Shown here in pieces: positions 44,590-55,949 of a stretch of 64,000 nucleotides of DNA (its first letter is position 1; each line of letters opens with the position of its first letter). A model generated the notes under the pieces. The model worked only from the letters and a program-made list of their open reading frames with translations, was not told where the DNA came from and searched no databases. The translations under genes were made by a program, and so were the position numbers. This DNA comes from Vandiemenella viatica (Eukaryota > Arthropoda > Insecta > Orthoptera > Morabidae): the NCBI GenBank assembly GCA_031002005.1, contig JARYHS010009186.1:185406437-185470436 (forward strand), written 5' to 3'.

Positions 44590-46640
44590 ATGGGGAAGTT
44601 CTTGCGCTTGTGCGCATCTGTTTCCAGTTCACGAATGGTTACCATAATTTTAGGTGTCATTACTGGACTTGCCGAGTCCTGGTCTTGTATTCAGAATATA
44701 GTATGTCTTAGTTTCCTGTTGTGGTGTTCAGTTTTAAGCCGCGCGCTGCTTCTTCATTATGATCAGCTTGGTGCATCACTGTAGTGTAGTGAGAACCGCT
44801 GAGAGTTTCGTCAGCAGGTCGATAATAGTGGCGAGCTGGGATGCCATGGTGCTTTCTAGGTTATTGTGCTGGCAGCAACGGTTTCTCTGTTTCCATTTGC
44901 TGCTCGTCTGGGCGCCGCTATCTAGGTGGGAGTTGAAGTTCCTGCGTTGTTTTTACTAGAGTAGTTTCCGGTGTGGCGCTGCGAACGGCGGTCAGCAGGA
45001 TGATCTGTCGTTCTAGTCTGGGTGCTGCGTGACACCGTCGGATCATTGTTGATGCTGTGTTGCTTGGCGGCAAGCTTCTTGGAGACGGGCGGTAGAGTCT
45101 GCTTGATATAGTGATATATTGCTCCATCGCTCTCGTTTTTATTTCCCTGTTGGGGATGCTTGAGGCGACCACTTCTCGTGTTCAGTTTTAAGCTGTTGTT
45201 ACGTGGGTTAAATGCTGGGCAGCCCTTATAGCAAGCAGCATGAGGGCCGTTACAATTGCAACAGACTGGTTCAGTTCTTGGGAATTAACAGTTCGTGACA
45301 TTACGTTCTCCTCCACATGTGACACATCTCTCCTTTCCCTCACACTCGTACGCATAATGTCCAGTACTCCAGTATTCTTGATCGGTAATGCCGAAATTTG
45401 GTTTGTGCTTGGTAAGTTCTTGAAGGCGATGTCTTGATTTTGTAGCCAGTTTATGACCACTGCATGGTCGGTTGCGCAGGAAGAGGATATCTTAAGTCCT
45501 GTGGATTCTGGCCAACAGAACAGGGGCAGCATGGTTTAGATCTGCAGCTGGGAAAGCACAGCACTCAAGTTGCTACTGCAGGATGCTATGACTGGAAGAA
45601 CCGGTCCTATTTCCATGGTTAAGACTGCTTTATTGATAGATCTCAGACGTTGCAGTGTGTCAGATGAGGCAGCAGTCGCAAGGCTTGGCTGTGATGGCGA
45701 GTCAGGTTGCACCACTGAAACTGGACTCAACGGTTTATTCGACAGTGCACGCGGTTTAGGTGATTCCATTGTTTCTGGAGTCAGTGGTGGAGAAGGTTCA
45801 AATGTCTTCTCTGGACTCTGCTGTGGAGACGGGTCGGGAGACTCCGGTGAATCCCACTGTACAAGCTTAGCAGATATTAAGAGCTGAGAATTAGAGGTAT
45901 CTGCGCATTTTTCTTGCATTGTAGGCTGTGTTTCGGTTGTTTGTTGGAACCCCTTCCTCTCTTGTTTTTCTTTCTCCCTCTTCTCTTTGGCTAGTCTATC
46001 CCTATTTTCGTTGCCTCTTCTGGTGATGGCACATATTCGATCGTCAAACAGCTTTGCTTCTTGCCTTTTAGCTTCCCGTTGACGTGTCTTTTCTAATCGC
46101 CACTTAAATCGCTTCCGAAGATTGTTCCCATTCGGGGGTATTTTCTTTCCTGGGTTTCCCCATGCACTTAGGCATGGTGAGCTTATGAGTTCAGGTGGTG
46201 GTGATAGTAGATCTAGCTTGCCTGGATGCTGGTTGGAACGATCGTTGTCACCGTTAGGTATCCACGTTCCAAAAACGGCCTTATCACTCACGTGCGCGGG
46301 TAACTGCACAGATGCAGACGGAAGAACCCTATATCTGTGAGGTCAGCGGAGGATGCGCCTCTATCGATTCCTTTTCGGTAAGAGCTTCACGGCGTGAAGA
46401 GTTCGGAACCCCACTGCAAGGGGTTGCAGGGCCGACTACACACGCTGAGTTAGTCTCAGAATAGTCTTGGCTGCCGCTGTGTTGGGCTGACTGTGCGAGA
46501 CGCCGCTTGGCTGACGAACAGTAGAGTTTGCACAACAGTTACTTGATGGATTCTCAACATTCGATTTGCCTCCAGTTCGTTGCCAATAACTCGGCCCAGA
46601 CTCGACAATCAAGCTACCTACCAGCAGCAGAACCATAATA
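44590..46640 (-). pseudogene. LINE ORF1 (gag-like) with zinc knuckles, orphan
   Basis: Minus strand. A 257-codon frame (45536-46309) reads from VQLPAHVSDKAVFGTW through a very basic coiled segment (RFKWRLEKTRQREAKRQEAK) into Pro/Ser repeats (SPDPSPQQSPEKTFEPSPP). After a stop at 45536 and a frame change, the zinc-knuckle region follows at about 45190-45370: GHYAYECEGKERCVTCGGE, then PVCCNCNGPHAACYKGC, which is C-x2-C-x4-H-x4-C. A last piece (about 44740-44870) reads ASQLATIIDLLTKLSAVL and stops. This is the ORF1 layout of Jockey/I-group LINEs, an RNA-binding gag-like protein. ORF2 is absent, so the 3' half has been lost. Confidence 0.75.
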
Positions 46641-46644
46641 ATAA

Positions 46645-47555
46645 TAAAACCAATTTTCTGTGATAATGGTTGGGACGGAGAGAGGGGAGCAGTTCCAAAT
46701 TATAACATGTTACAGGTAGGTACCCTTTATGAATGGACGATACAATCTAAAGTCGTATTTAATATGCTGTTGCCTGGACAACACGGCATACAAGTCGTTC
46801 GCAAATTCGCATCATTCTGACATCTGCGTTTCCTAATTAAAACGGATCTCAAAATTTTGTTCTGAAGCAGTTTGATGTAACGTTATTTCAATGGTGGTAC
46901 TGAAGGTGACTCCTGAGAATTTCTCCTAGCAATTTAATCATTACAAAAGCGGGGAAATGCGAATTGAAGTATATCAGTTGGATATTTAACGATAGTAGTT
47001 ATAAACATTTTTACTATTATTTGTACTATTTTGGTGGTTAAAAAATGCTGGATTTATTAATTTGATATTATGTTCAATGTTCTGAAGGATTCAGATTCTT
47101 TAAAGGCGGTAACCAGCGATGAAGTTTTCACAAATATTGTAGGTATACAAAAAAAAAAAAAAAAATCAGCAGTTGTCAATTTGCTTAAACGAACATACCA
47201 GATCTAATTTAGATCTCAAACGCCCACTCTTAAGAAAAATGCCAATTCCAAAAACTATTTTCAGCTATCGTTGACAACGCGTGTGGGTTTATAATGGTCG
47301 CTACTCATTGACTTTAACCTTGCGTTAAGTATGCGTGTGCAACATGATATTCATTTCATTATACAACAAATAACATAGGTATTAAATTGTTCAGAACCGA
47401 ATTAGAATTTCAGCTTTCGTTTTAATATCGATTATTTCTCCTTTGGCGCCGACATCAAAAGGTATCTGCATATTAGGTAATCATAATCAAAAATTATAAG
47501 TAAGACTTTATAGTAATACCACATTGAACATGGTGATTTTATAATCTAGTGTATG
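46645..47555. other. Intron sequence
   Basis: AT-rich; no gene. An A run is at about 47149-47165. Confidence 0.45.
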
Positions 47556-47559
47556 TTAT

Positions 47560-47985
47560 ACACAAAGTCAACGTGTATTTGTTTGTTCCAGCATCACGAC
47601 CGAACGGCCGAAGCGATTTTGATGAAAGTTCGTACACATGTTTCTCACTGGCAGACTTAAAGTACTTTGAGGTAAATCAACTCGAGTCCAACCCTTTTTT
47701 GGTAGAACGGAGGTGAGTCATTTAAATACATATAACAAATGGACTATATGACATGAAATTTGATTCACATGTATAAACCTGCAAAATAAAAATATTTTCG
47801 CCTGAACTCTTGTCTAACCAGACCCTCAGGCTGATCACTACCCACAAAGCGCGTAGAGATGTCTCTTGAACATTCTAAAACTTGTACTGAGTTTCTTAAA
47901 ACGCTCGGGCAAATTTGATGAAATAATTCGTGGGTAAATCAACCCCAACCAGGCAGGGCAACGCCGGGTATTCTACTAGTAACTT
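47560..47985 (-). repeat. Dispersed element ending ...cgccgggtattctactag
   Basis: Starting from the right, the minus strand reads ctagtagaatacccggcg, a head type widespread in insect repeats. The left part has ttgtttgttccagcatcac and cgattttgatgaaagttcg. The layout parallels the 14803-15620 element but the sequences differ. No coding capacity. Confidence 0.45.
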
Positions 47986-47989
47986 CATT

Positions 47990-48360
47990 TTCAAACATCC
48001 CAGAATTTTCTTGTATCGGAGAACCATAAGAGAACAGTAGGAAAAGACTATGTTTGGAGTCACTAATCAGCTTGTATCACCCAAGAGTATTGTTTCAAAG
48101 CGCATGTTTTCGGATAACATAACTAAAGTGGGACTATTTTATGTGGAACCATACAGTCTAGTCAAGGGCTTAAATAAAGGTTGTTACTTTGTATCAAAAT
48201 TAGAAAGGAATTCCTATATTGCTGCTAACCAAGGAGTTATTTGTCTGAGAAAAAAAATGTGCATACGTTAAGCACAAGTGGAGACCACTTGACTCACCAG
48301 TTTGTAACTGTGGAGCAGTCTTCTAGACGACCCATTTTCTTTCTTTACTTTCCTCTTGTT
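47990..48360. other. Intron sequence
   Basis: A 73-codon open frame at 48050 has no recognisable feature; I see nothing else. Confidence 0.4.
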
Positions 48361-48364
48361 TCCT

Positions 48365-48585
48365 TTTGTTTTTCAAGCTATACATCTCGTCATCGTCGAG
48401 ATCATTAGAGGAGGGAGGGGAATGGAGACAAGAAATTGGAAGAAATTCGGCCATGGCTTAATGAAGGAACCAACGCCACGGAAAACCGAAATGTGGATGG
48501 CCGGATGGCGATTTGAACCCACGTACTTCCGAATGCCAGACTCACGTTATCGTTCACCCACCGGGCTTAGTCCAGAGGATCCAAT
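48365..48585 (-). repeat. SINE copy 8
   Basis: Minus-strand copy: ctcgtcatcgtcgagatc, attagaggaggg, cggccatggcttaatgaagg, ggatggccggatggcgattt, cttccgaatgc and a head acgttatcgttcaccc. Confidence 0.8.
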
Positions 48586-48589
48586 ACAT

Positions 48590-49635
48590 ATTTAAGTGTC
48601 CTATTCGTTATTTTATTGTTGGTCTTATTTTACTGCACAGTCTTACACCAGATGCAAAGCAATATCTTCAGGCCTTACATACAGAAGTGTAGCTTGTCTA
48701 TAGTAATATTATTAAGTTTTTTGTACTTTGTCACACGAAACAGTAGTATTTTTTTAAACTCCATTTTCACATCCTATTTTTATTTAAAAGAAAGAGGAAA
48801 GTAATTTCATCGGAATTAATTGAAATTATTCAAATGTAAACAACAGTAAAAAGTTTCAAAACAACTGGTCAAACATAATTTCTGGTTAACTAAGTTAACA
48901 AACCACAAGTCTATTACAGATTTTACTTCAAAATTGTACCCTATATAACAGTCGTTTTTTAGATTTCGTACTAAAGAAATTTTTCTTAACATTGAAATTC
49001 TATCTAATATTTGGATATAGAATTAATCTTGGATTCTTAGTTTGCATCAATACGTTTGTAGACTCTTTGTTTAAAAAATTTATAGATATACCGAATTTTC
49101 ATTAACCCCATTATCTTCTAGTAGATCATCTGCTCCACACTCATTAATTACACAAAATTGATCGGATCTGAAAATGTTAATGATTGCAAGGAATATTGAA
49201 ATCATGTATTCGACAAAACTGTAAGGTATTGAGAAAATTCACCCACCTCGCTCGGTATAAAATTAACCTAACCGTTAACATTAAAATTGGTCGATAAAAA
49301 AAAGTTAACATAAACCTGTTAAAATTTAACATCTTTTTCAACCTCTTAACCATTGATGGAAAGCTGTTAAATTACGACGAATTCACTTTTTAAGACGCTT
49401 TTATCCAATGAATATGTAACATATTCAATTTGATACTGAATGGCGTTCACACACAAAATATATATCCAATTGGTACTTAAAATTGATACTCTAAATAAAA
49501 TATCGATTTTTGATATATCGAGAATAAAAATATCGGCAGTAAATATCGGTTATTTTATGAAAAAATATCGATACATTGATATATTTTGACCAAGCCTACT
49601 CGAAAACAAACGTTATATGTACTGTTGCCTTTCGA
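48590..49635. other. Intron sequence with ATCGATA-rich end
   Basis: AT-rich. 49500-49590 has repeated atatcg words including a perfect TATCGATA at 49566-49573, some 70 bp before the next exon. The stretch ends ttttgaccaagcctact, which looks like the edge of an unidentified repeat. Confidence 0.4.
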
Positions 49636-49638
49636 CAG

Positions 49639-50025
49639 GTTCATGCGCGCACTCATACGGGAGAGAAGCCGCACGTTTGTGAACTGTGCGGAAAGCGTTT
49701 CAGCCAGCGACGCAACTATCGCTACCACGTGTCTCAGCACGCAGGCACCAGAGAATTCGCCGCAGAGTGTCCGGAGTGCGGCAAGGTGTTTGGAGACCGT
49801 GGTTACCTCAGCTCGCACCTCAAGATCCACCGCGACCAGCGAGAGTACAAGTGTGCAGACTGCGGGAGACGCTTCAACCAGCGAGCGTCATACAACATGC
49901 ACGCTCGCACGCATTCTGGGGAGAAACCTCATCGCTGCTCGATATGTGACAAGGCCTTCTCGCGCAGAGTACTGCTCAGCCAACATATGCGCACACACAC
50001 TGGAGAGAAACCATTCAAATGCAAG
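49639..50025 (+). CDS. Zinc-finger gene, third firm exon (fingers 1-6)
   Basis: 387 bp, 129 codons, phase 0 at both ends (acceptor gcctttcgacag, donor AAG|GTGAGA). It begins VHARTH, completing finger 1, followed by TGEKPHV. Finger 2 is CELCGKRFSQRRNYRYHVSQ-H, finger 3 CPECGKVFGDRGYLSSHLKI-H, finger 4 CADCGRRFNQRASYNMHART-H and finger 5 CSICDKAFSRRVLLSQHMRT-H, all C-x2-C-x12-H-x3-H. After TGEKPFK it ends CK, the first half of the next C-x2-C. Canonical TGEKP linkers follow fingers 1 and 5 (SGEKP after 4), while those after 2 and 3 are unusual (AGTREFAAE, RDQREYK). Such arrays bind DNA in the major groove. The exon has a strong coding signature and no defect. Confidence 0.95.
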
Positions 50026-51550
50026 GTGAGAACGCATTACTGAGTCCTCTTTATCTTACTCTTAAACATCGTAAAATCCTATTTTTCAAGAACATTTTGG
50101 CAACTAGGTTCTCCGTACCATCATCCGGAAGAGAAAATAACACACTCAAATCCAGATTAAAATTCGAGAGATGAGGATAACAACATAGACCGCATGGCTC
50201 ATATGTACAACTTGAAAAGAGAACACGAAACTACATCAAAAAATTTGTATATTCTCTTATAGGTAAAATGTTTGTTAAAAGCCATCAAATCTTTGTCCTG
50301 GATAAACATTATAATGTATCTGTAGGCTAGGGTATAAAATCTCCCAGCGCTATAACCACTAGCGGAAACATTTCAAGGTCTCTTTAGAGATGTATCACAA
50401 CTTTTATACTTGCGTTCTGCCACTATTCCAATGGTGCTTCATTTTCAGCTTGGGGGACAGCCCACAATCGTAGTGTCATATCGGGAATTATGAAATCGGA
50501 AGAACGCTTTGTTTGGCCAACAAGGTCTGAATATGATTCGCTCTAAATTAAAGCCACTACACTCACGGGTTAACAGCCTGGAATCAATGTTCTGTGCGGG
50601 CTTGAGAAAATTTACACATCTCCAGAACACACTTAGAGTTTGCTTCAGCGTGAAATGTTGTCTAATATTTTTAACAGGTCTAGTATTTGTTCCATCAATC
50701 ATTTCACCGTATAAAACAAATAATAGTGACACTGGAACGAAATTAAGAATGAAGATATCCTTCTTTTTTCGAGACAGGTTGTAATGCACTAATTAGATGA
50801 ATATGCTGCTGTTGAATCACTGATTTGAGTTCTGTCATGGACAGAAGCCACGTTATGTACCAATTATGGTTGAAGATCGTTGATAATTAATTAATTAAAC
50901 GAATCCAGATTCCGGTAATTCATATTTTCTTATTAGTGCTGATACAGCCTTCGTGGTGCTCATAAGGAATGAAGGTTCAAGTGTTGCGGTCGCCAGTCCA
51001 GTAAACTATTTCTAGATGCATGCATGAGTATATTCAATTTCAGGTACCACTAACTATCACCAATAATATTCAGTACACATATGTAGTCAGCTAAACAATC
51101 CACAAGTAGGTTTTATTGAGCTCAGTCACGCACCAGAGTTAGGCACCGGACACATAATATCTAATACTTCGTCAGCGAAGATGCTAGATTCATGGGAAAA
51201 GGTGAATGAAAGTGAGTCGAAGACATATTAATTCAAATAACAAACCACTTATCTGTTACACACTCGCAGTGAGACTAAACAATCACCATACCATAAGTCA
51301 TTTCAGACTGTAATGCACTAATTCACTGTTTTCTCGGCATAGAGTCCCCACTCACTCTCCCCAGTGACATTCTTCCGCATCTCCCTGCGATGTTCTATAG
51401 TTTAAAGCTTATAGAGATATCTATAAATCCCATGGCGGTTTTACAAGATCTTAACACATATTCAAGTTGAATACTAATGTTTGCTAATATAAGTCCACAG
51501 TTTTTAACAAACCATAACAACATAGAAAATTTCAAATCGATCCATGTAAA
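50026..51550. other. Intron sequence
   Basis: First part of the 9267-bp intron 50026-59292; nothing recognised. Confidence 0.5.
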
Positions 51551-51556
51551 ACACTT

Positions 51557-52122
51557 ATCACAAAAACAATTCTTTATAAAATAGGCCAAGTCCCGTGATA
51601 GTTTATTAACAAAAAGTTATGAGGCCTAGTTCTGAGTTAAGTCAAATTTCTACAGTGTATAATCACTTCACTTTCTGAAACAGAATAGTTTCTCCCGGTG
51701 TTACGAATTGTTCATTTAAAATACAATAAATATCTGGTGAATAACCCATCACGCATTCGATGTTTTAGAAAACTAGATAACAAAACTTCTTCCAATATAA
51801 ATTCAGTAATTGTGTAGATTTATCAATATTACAAATATACAAAATCCAAGATATCCCTAGCATCTCTTTCGGTCTTAAAATGAATTATGCCTTTCATTTC
51901 AGTAAACATTATGGCATGCATGATAGCCAAGTCACCAGACTTTTCTTTTATTTTAAATTAACGATCCATAACACCGAGAGAAACTATTCTGTTTTACAAA
52001 GTGAAGTGAGTACACACTGTACGAGTATAATGTTTACTTGGCTCAGAACAAGATCTCATAACATTTTGTCACTAAACAACCAAGATATTTGGCTTGTTAT
52101 TGCAAGAATTGTTTTTGTGGGA
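51557..52122. repeat. Palindromic (foldback) repeat, best copy
   Basis: The left arm (about 51557-51765) and right arm (about 51905-52122) are reverse complements: cacaaaaacaattctt, gttatgag, cttgttctgag/ctagttctgag, cacttcacttt, aacagaatagtttctc, cggtgttac/cggtgttat and tttaaaata. A ~140-bp spacer separates them. Related arms lie at 405-600, 1205-1450 and 3701-3775. It has no coding capacity. Long arms suggest a non-autonomous DNA element; I could not define exact ends or a target duplication. Confidence 0.65.
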
Positions 52123-52129
52123 TCTCATT

Positions 52130-53370
52130 TCATGTTGTGAGTTGATAGCTGAAATGTAAAAGTTCCATTTGAAAACTGGAGGAAAAGGACATTTCATAAT
52201 TCAAGACATCAATGAACGTGCGTCCGTTACCAATAATTTACACGCTCTCTGCAAAACAGCGGATGTGCGTTATGTGTGCACAGTGCCGGTAGGTATAGAG
52301 TAACTTCCAAACCAAGTAGAATTAAGCTTACTGATCACCATGGACAAAAAAAATTTGAGGCGTATAGCGTCATCCTGATCAAAACAATTATACAGAACAA
52401 AGCAAATATGAGCTGAAACGGTCCTCGCTTGGGGTTGTCATTCAATAAATACAGCTAAAATCACCAACACTTGGCTTTTCTTATGATTTTATATATATGT
52501 GCCAAATAACACGTTTCTAGGACCACGGGAAGTGAAGATTTTCTAATATTGCCGGGGTTTCATAGTCGATTAAAAAAAGAAGATGAACTTCATTAACTTC
52601 CAAAGTAAGGAGACAAAGGCGAAAGAAATTAAAACATTCGTTCAATTTAATAAGCTCCATCTATTATGTAAATTTGACGCATATAAAGTTACTAAGGTAA
52701 ACAAATCGATTTCACGTTTAGGGTAGATAAAGTGTATATATGCGGAAATTTACGAGTTTTAGACTTTTCTTATAATCTGGGGGAAAATTTATCTTTGTAG
52801 CCTACCAAATTTCAGCTTTCTACGAATACGGGAAGTACCTTAAGTTATGATGATCATCAGTGATTGAGTTAATGATCGACTGAGTTAGTGACAAAATAGA
52901 TGAAATTTGCATATGAATAACATCTAAACTAACAACAGGAACGAAACAAAATTTAATGTGTATTCTAAGATTGCTGATATTTTTGTTTAATAGAAATCTG
53001 AGGCTAGCTAAGACCGAAGAAATTGAGATACTAAAATTGCCCGAATAGTTGCCATCGTTAACTCGAGCTAGTGGGTGAATTGCCGTGCGCCCAGATTCAG
53101 AAATGATTGCAATGAAATTGGAAAATCGGGAAAACTCACTCATAAAACACTAGCTTAATCGCATGCCTCTTGATGGTATGGTCTTGATTCAGAGAAGCTT
53201 GGTATTTAATAGACCAAGTAGCTTCGGCATGTATCCCTGAGGCTAAATACCCGTTACTTACAGAAAGAACCAGTAGATGGTGTTTAGATAACGTCAGATT
53301 ATTTATTTATTACTGTTTTGGCCAGATTTTATTTTTCTCCTTAGTTCTCAGTTGAGCTAAACTTTAGCTG
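52130..53370. other. Intron sequence
   Basis: No gene or known repeat; the last ~20 bases contain gttgagctaaac, relevant to the hAT boundary. Confidence 0.45.
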
Positions 53371-53372
53371 AC

Positions 53373-55948
53373 CAGCGGTTCTCAAACTTTTATGCTCCGC
53401 GAACCCCTTTTAAATTTTCCAGACAGTGGCGAACCCCCTAAAAAAAATTTTAAAAAAGCTTTAAAAAAAATAAGAATTTTTATTTTCATAAAAGTAATAC
53501 ACTTATACAGAAGATTGTTGTCAGTTAATGTGATAGATGAGCTTGTTTTTTGTCGCATGTTGAGTCAATATCAGGAACAGTTTTACTCAATCTCAGTCTC
53601 ATTTCATATTCGACATTCATTCGATTCTTGTATTTCGTTTTTATCATAACCAGGTGTGAAAACCCACTCTCACATAAGTAAGTTGTCACGAAGGGTAAAA
53701 GGAAATTAACTGCTTTACGTGAGAGCTCCGGATATTCTTCCTGTCTTGCTGCCCAAAAATCAATTAAAGACATCTTTTTAAAATCAGCATGAAGAGTACG
53801 ATCTGTGGACATTTCCAGCAATGATTCATGTTGCTTAATGCTCAAACCAGAATTTATACTTTTGGTTGTGACCATAAATGGATTTCGAACCCATTCTTCA
53901 GCATTACCGATATCTGGAAAATACCTTTTCAGTTCATCAGAGAGCTGAGACAAATGTACAATAATTTCAGCTTTTACTTCGGCATCCAGTGATAAGGTGT
54001 TGGTCGAAACAAATTCATGCAGAAGAGGAAAACATTCAATAACACCTGATATCATGCAAGTTTTCCAAAATTCAATTTTTCTTATGAGGGCTTGTATTTT
54101 ATCCTGCACAATGAATATGTTACACGTGGAGCCTTGCATAGAAGCTTTCGTTTCGTTGAGAGAAGAGAAAATATCAGCTAGATATGACACCCTTATAAGC
54201 CAGGTTTCATCTTCAAATCTTAACTTGAGGTTGAAGTCACTGTCCTTCACAAATAAATAGACTTCATGAAGCAGTTCAAAAAACCTAGCTAACATCCTGC
54301 CTCTTGACAACCAACGCACTTCATAATGTAAGAGTAATGAAACATGTTCACTGCCCATGTCCCGACATAATAATGCAAAAAGTCTCGAGTTGAGCGGACG
54401 TGCTTTTATGTAATTTATTATCTTTATTACCTCTGACAATACTGTTTTTAAATAATCAGGCATTTTGTTGCACGCCAGTGTCAATCTGTGCAATGCACAG
54501 TGCATACTTTTGGCTTCAGGAGCAAGATGTTTAATTCTAGTGATTAGTCCAGATATCCTACCTGTCATGGCCTTGGCACCATCAGTCGAAACACCAACAC
54601 ACCTTCTCCAGTCTATGCCATGTTCTTCAAAAAAATCATTGATGACGTTGAAAATATCTTCTCCTTTTGTCGTAGTCTCCAAGTTCTTGCATAACGGAAA
54701 ATCTTCTTCAGAAATGTTTCTGTGTACATATCTAACAAAAGTAAGTACATTCGGCAGTCCAGTAATATCTGTTGATTCGTCAACTTGAATTGCAAAATAA
54801 GTATTTTGCAGTCGTTCTGCTAGTTGATTTTCAACATTGAGTGCCATGTCGTGAATGCGCCTTGCGATTGTGTCATTTGAAAGTGGTATTTTATCCAGCA
54901 ATTTTGCTAATTTGTATCCTAGCACGCAACTGACCATATCTTTAGCAGCTGGTAAAATTAATTCCTCAGCAATATTGTATGACTTGCCGGTCTTTGCAAT
55001 TTTGTATGTCACTAGGAAAGACGCACGTAAATAATCAGCGTTTGTAGTTGCAGTATTTGTCACAGTTTTTTTTGAAGATTCCAACTCCCTCTTTTTTCGA
55101 ACAAAAAAATCTAAAGATTTGTTTACGTACTGCTGATGTTTTGTCTACAAATGTCTTCGCAGCAATGATGGCTTCATCGAGCTATTTGCGAGAACTTCTG
55201 AACAAACTGTGGCTCTGGGTACTGGGTGTCTTCTTTGCACACAAATCCAATTTTCAGATAATCTTCATCATATTTTCTTTTCTTTGTCGATGGAATGAAG
55301 TGTTCTTCTGGTTTACTTGTTTTCCGCGTATTTTCTTTCGAAATTGAACTTTCAGTAGACGTAGACACAATTTGACTCAACGAAGTTTTCAATGTTTCTG
55401 AACTGGATAACTTTTGAGTATCTGGGCATTTTCCGCGTATTGATACGGTTTTTAACCACTGGTTCATGTTTTCACTTACTTTTTAATCAAAATTACTTAT
55501 CAACTTTATTTCAGCCGGCCGAAATAAGTGCGCGCGCGGAGTACCACTGACTTGAGAAACAACTATACTAAACAATGCCGCGCGCTTTTTGTCAGTCACA
55601 AATTATTACGTAATTTCAAGCCATTGTAGCCCTTTCTTAGGCATTATTTTCCGCCCCTATTGTTACCAAACCTAACACGATTGTGAGTGGTGCCGAATAA
55701 TGGAAATATATAGCATAATGTAGAATTTGAACCTTGAAAGATATTTGGCGTTCAAAAATTTACATATTATCTATTAATACTTATTCGGCACATCGAGTGA
55801 AAGGAGCGATATTTCTTTGAAGGCATTGTATTAAATGATGCATGTCACACGCTTGATACAATCAGTCTGCCACCATTACGTAAATCTCGCCGCGAACCCC
55901 CTGTGATCAACTCGCGAACCCCTAGGGGTTCGCGTACCACACTTTGAG
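53373..55948 (-). mobile_element. hAT DNA transposon (ZBED5/FAM200-like), 2.6 kb
   Basis: The left end cagcggttctcaaac is a typical hAT terminus. The right end reads inward ctcaaagtgtggtacgcg and lacks the last ~8 terminal bases. Subterminal GCGAACCCC occurs near the left end (about 53398) and three times near the right, where 55913-55934 is a perfect 22-bp palindrome of it; these are likely transposase-binding repeats. The interior encodes the transposase on the minus strand. No clean 8-bp target duplication is present. A 10-bp ttgagctaaa occurs at 53352-53361 and 55944-55953 but overlaps the terminus, so its meaning is unclear. Confidence 0.85.
53525..55467 (-). pseudogene. hAT transposase, catalytic region intact, BED finger broken
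   Basis: From 55467 the frame reads MNQWLKTVSIRGKCPDT, a Ser/Lys-rich stretch, then DEDYLKIGFVCKED at the start of the BED zinc finger. There a frame change (about 55205) removes the usual cysteine pair region. The continuation SSMKPSLLRRHL ends in TAG before TKHQQY (CAG to TAG by one base). From 55084 a 519-codon frame is uninterrupted: AYxIAK-like VTYKIAKTGKSYNIAE, the first catalytic-type Asp in VDESTDI, the second in GVSTDGAKAM, the CALHRL block, RWLSRGRML, and the C-terminal dimerisation block FVTTYLCESGFSHL...NRMNVE. The family resembles ZBED5/FAM200 proteins. The two lesions in the DNA-binding domain make this copy non-autonomous. Confidence 0.88.
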
Positions 55949-55949
55949 C

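Noticed and set aside
48050..48271. 73-codon open frame in an intron
   Set aside because: No recognisable feature, no splice context, ordinary for its length.
49566..49573. TATCGATA as a DREF-type regulatory site for the gene
   Set aside because: It lies in an intron among many ATCGATA-like words at what looks like a repeat edge.
49586..50029. 147-codon overlapping frame in the zinc-finger exon
   Set aside because: It is the other-frame shadow of the finger array, open because of biased codons.
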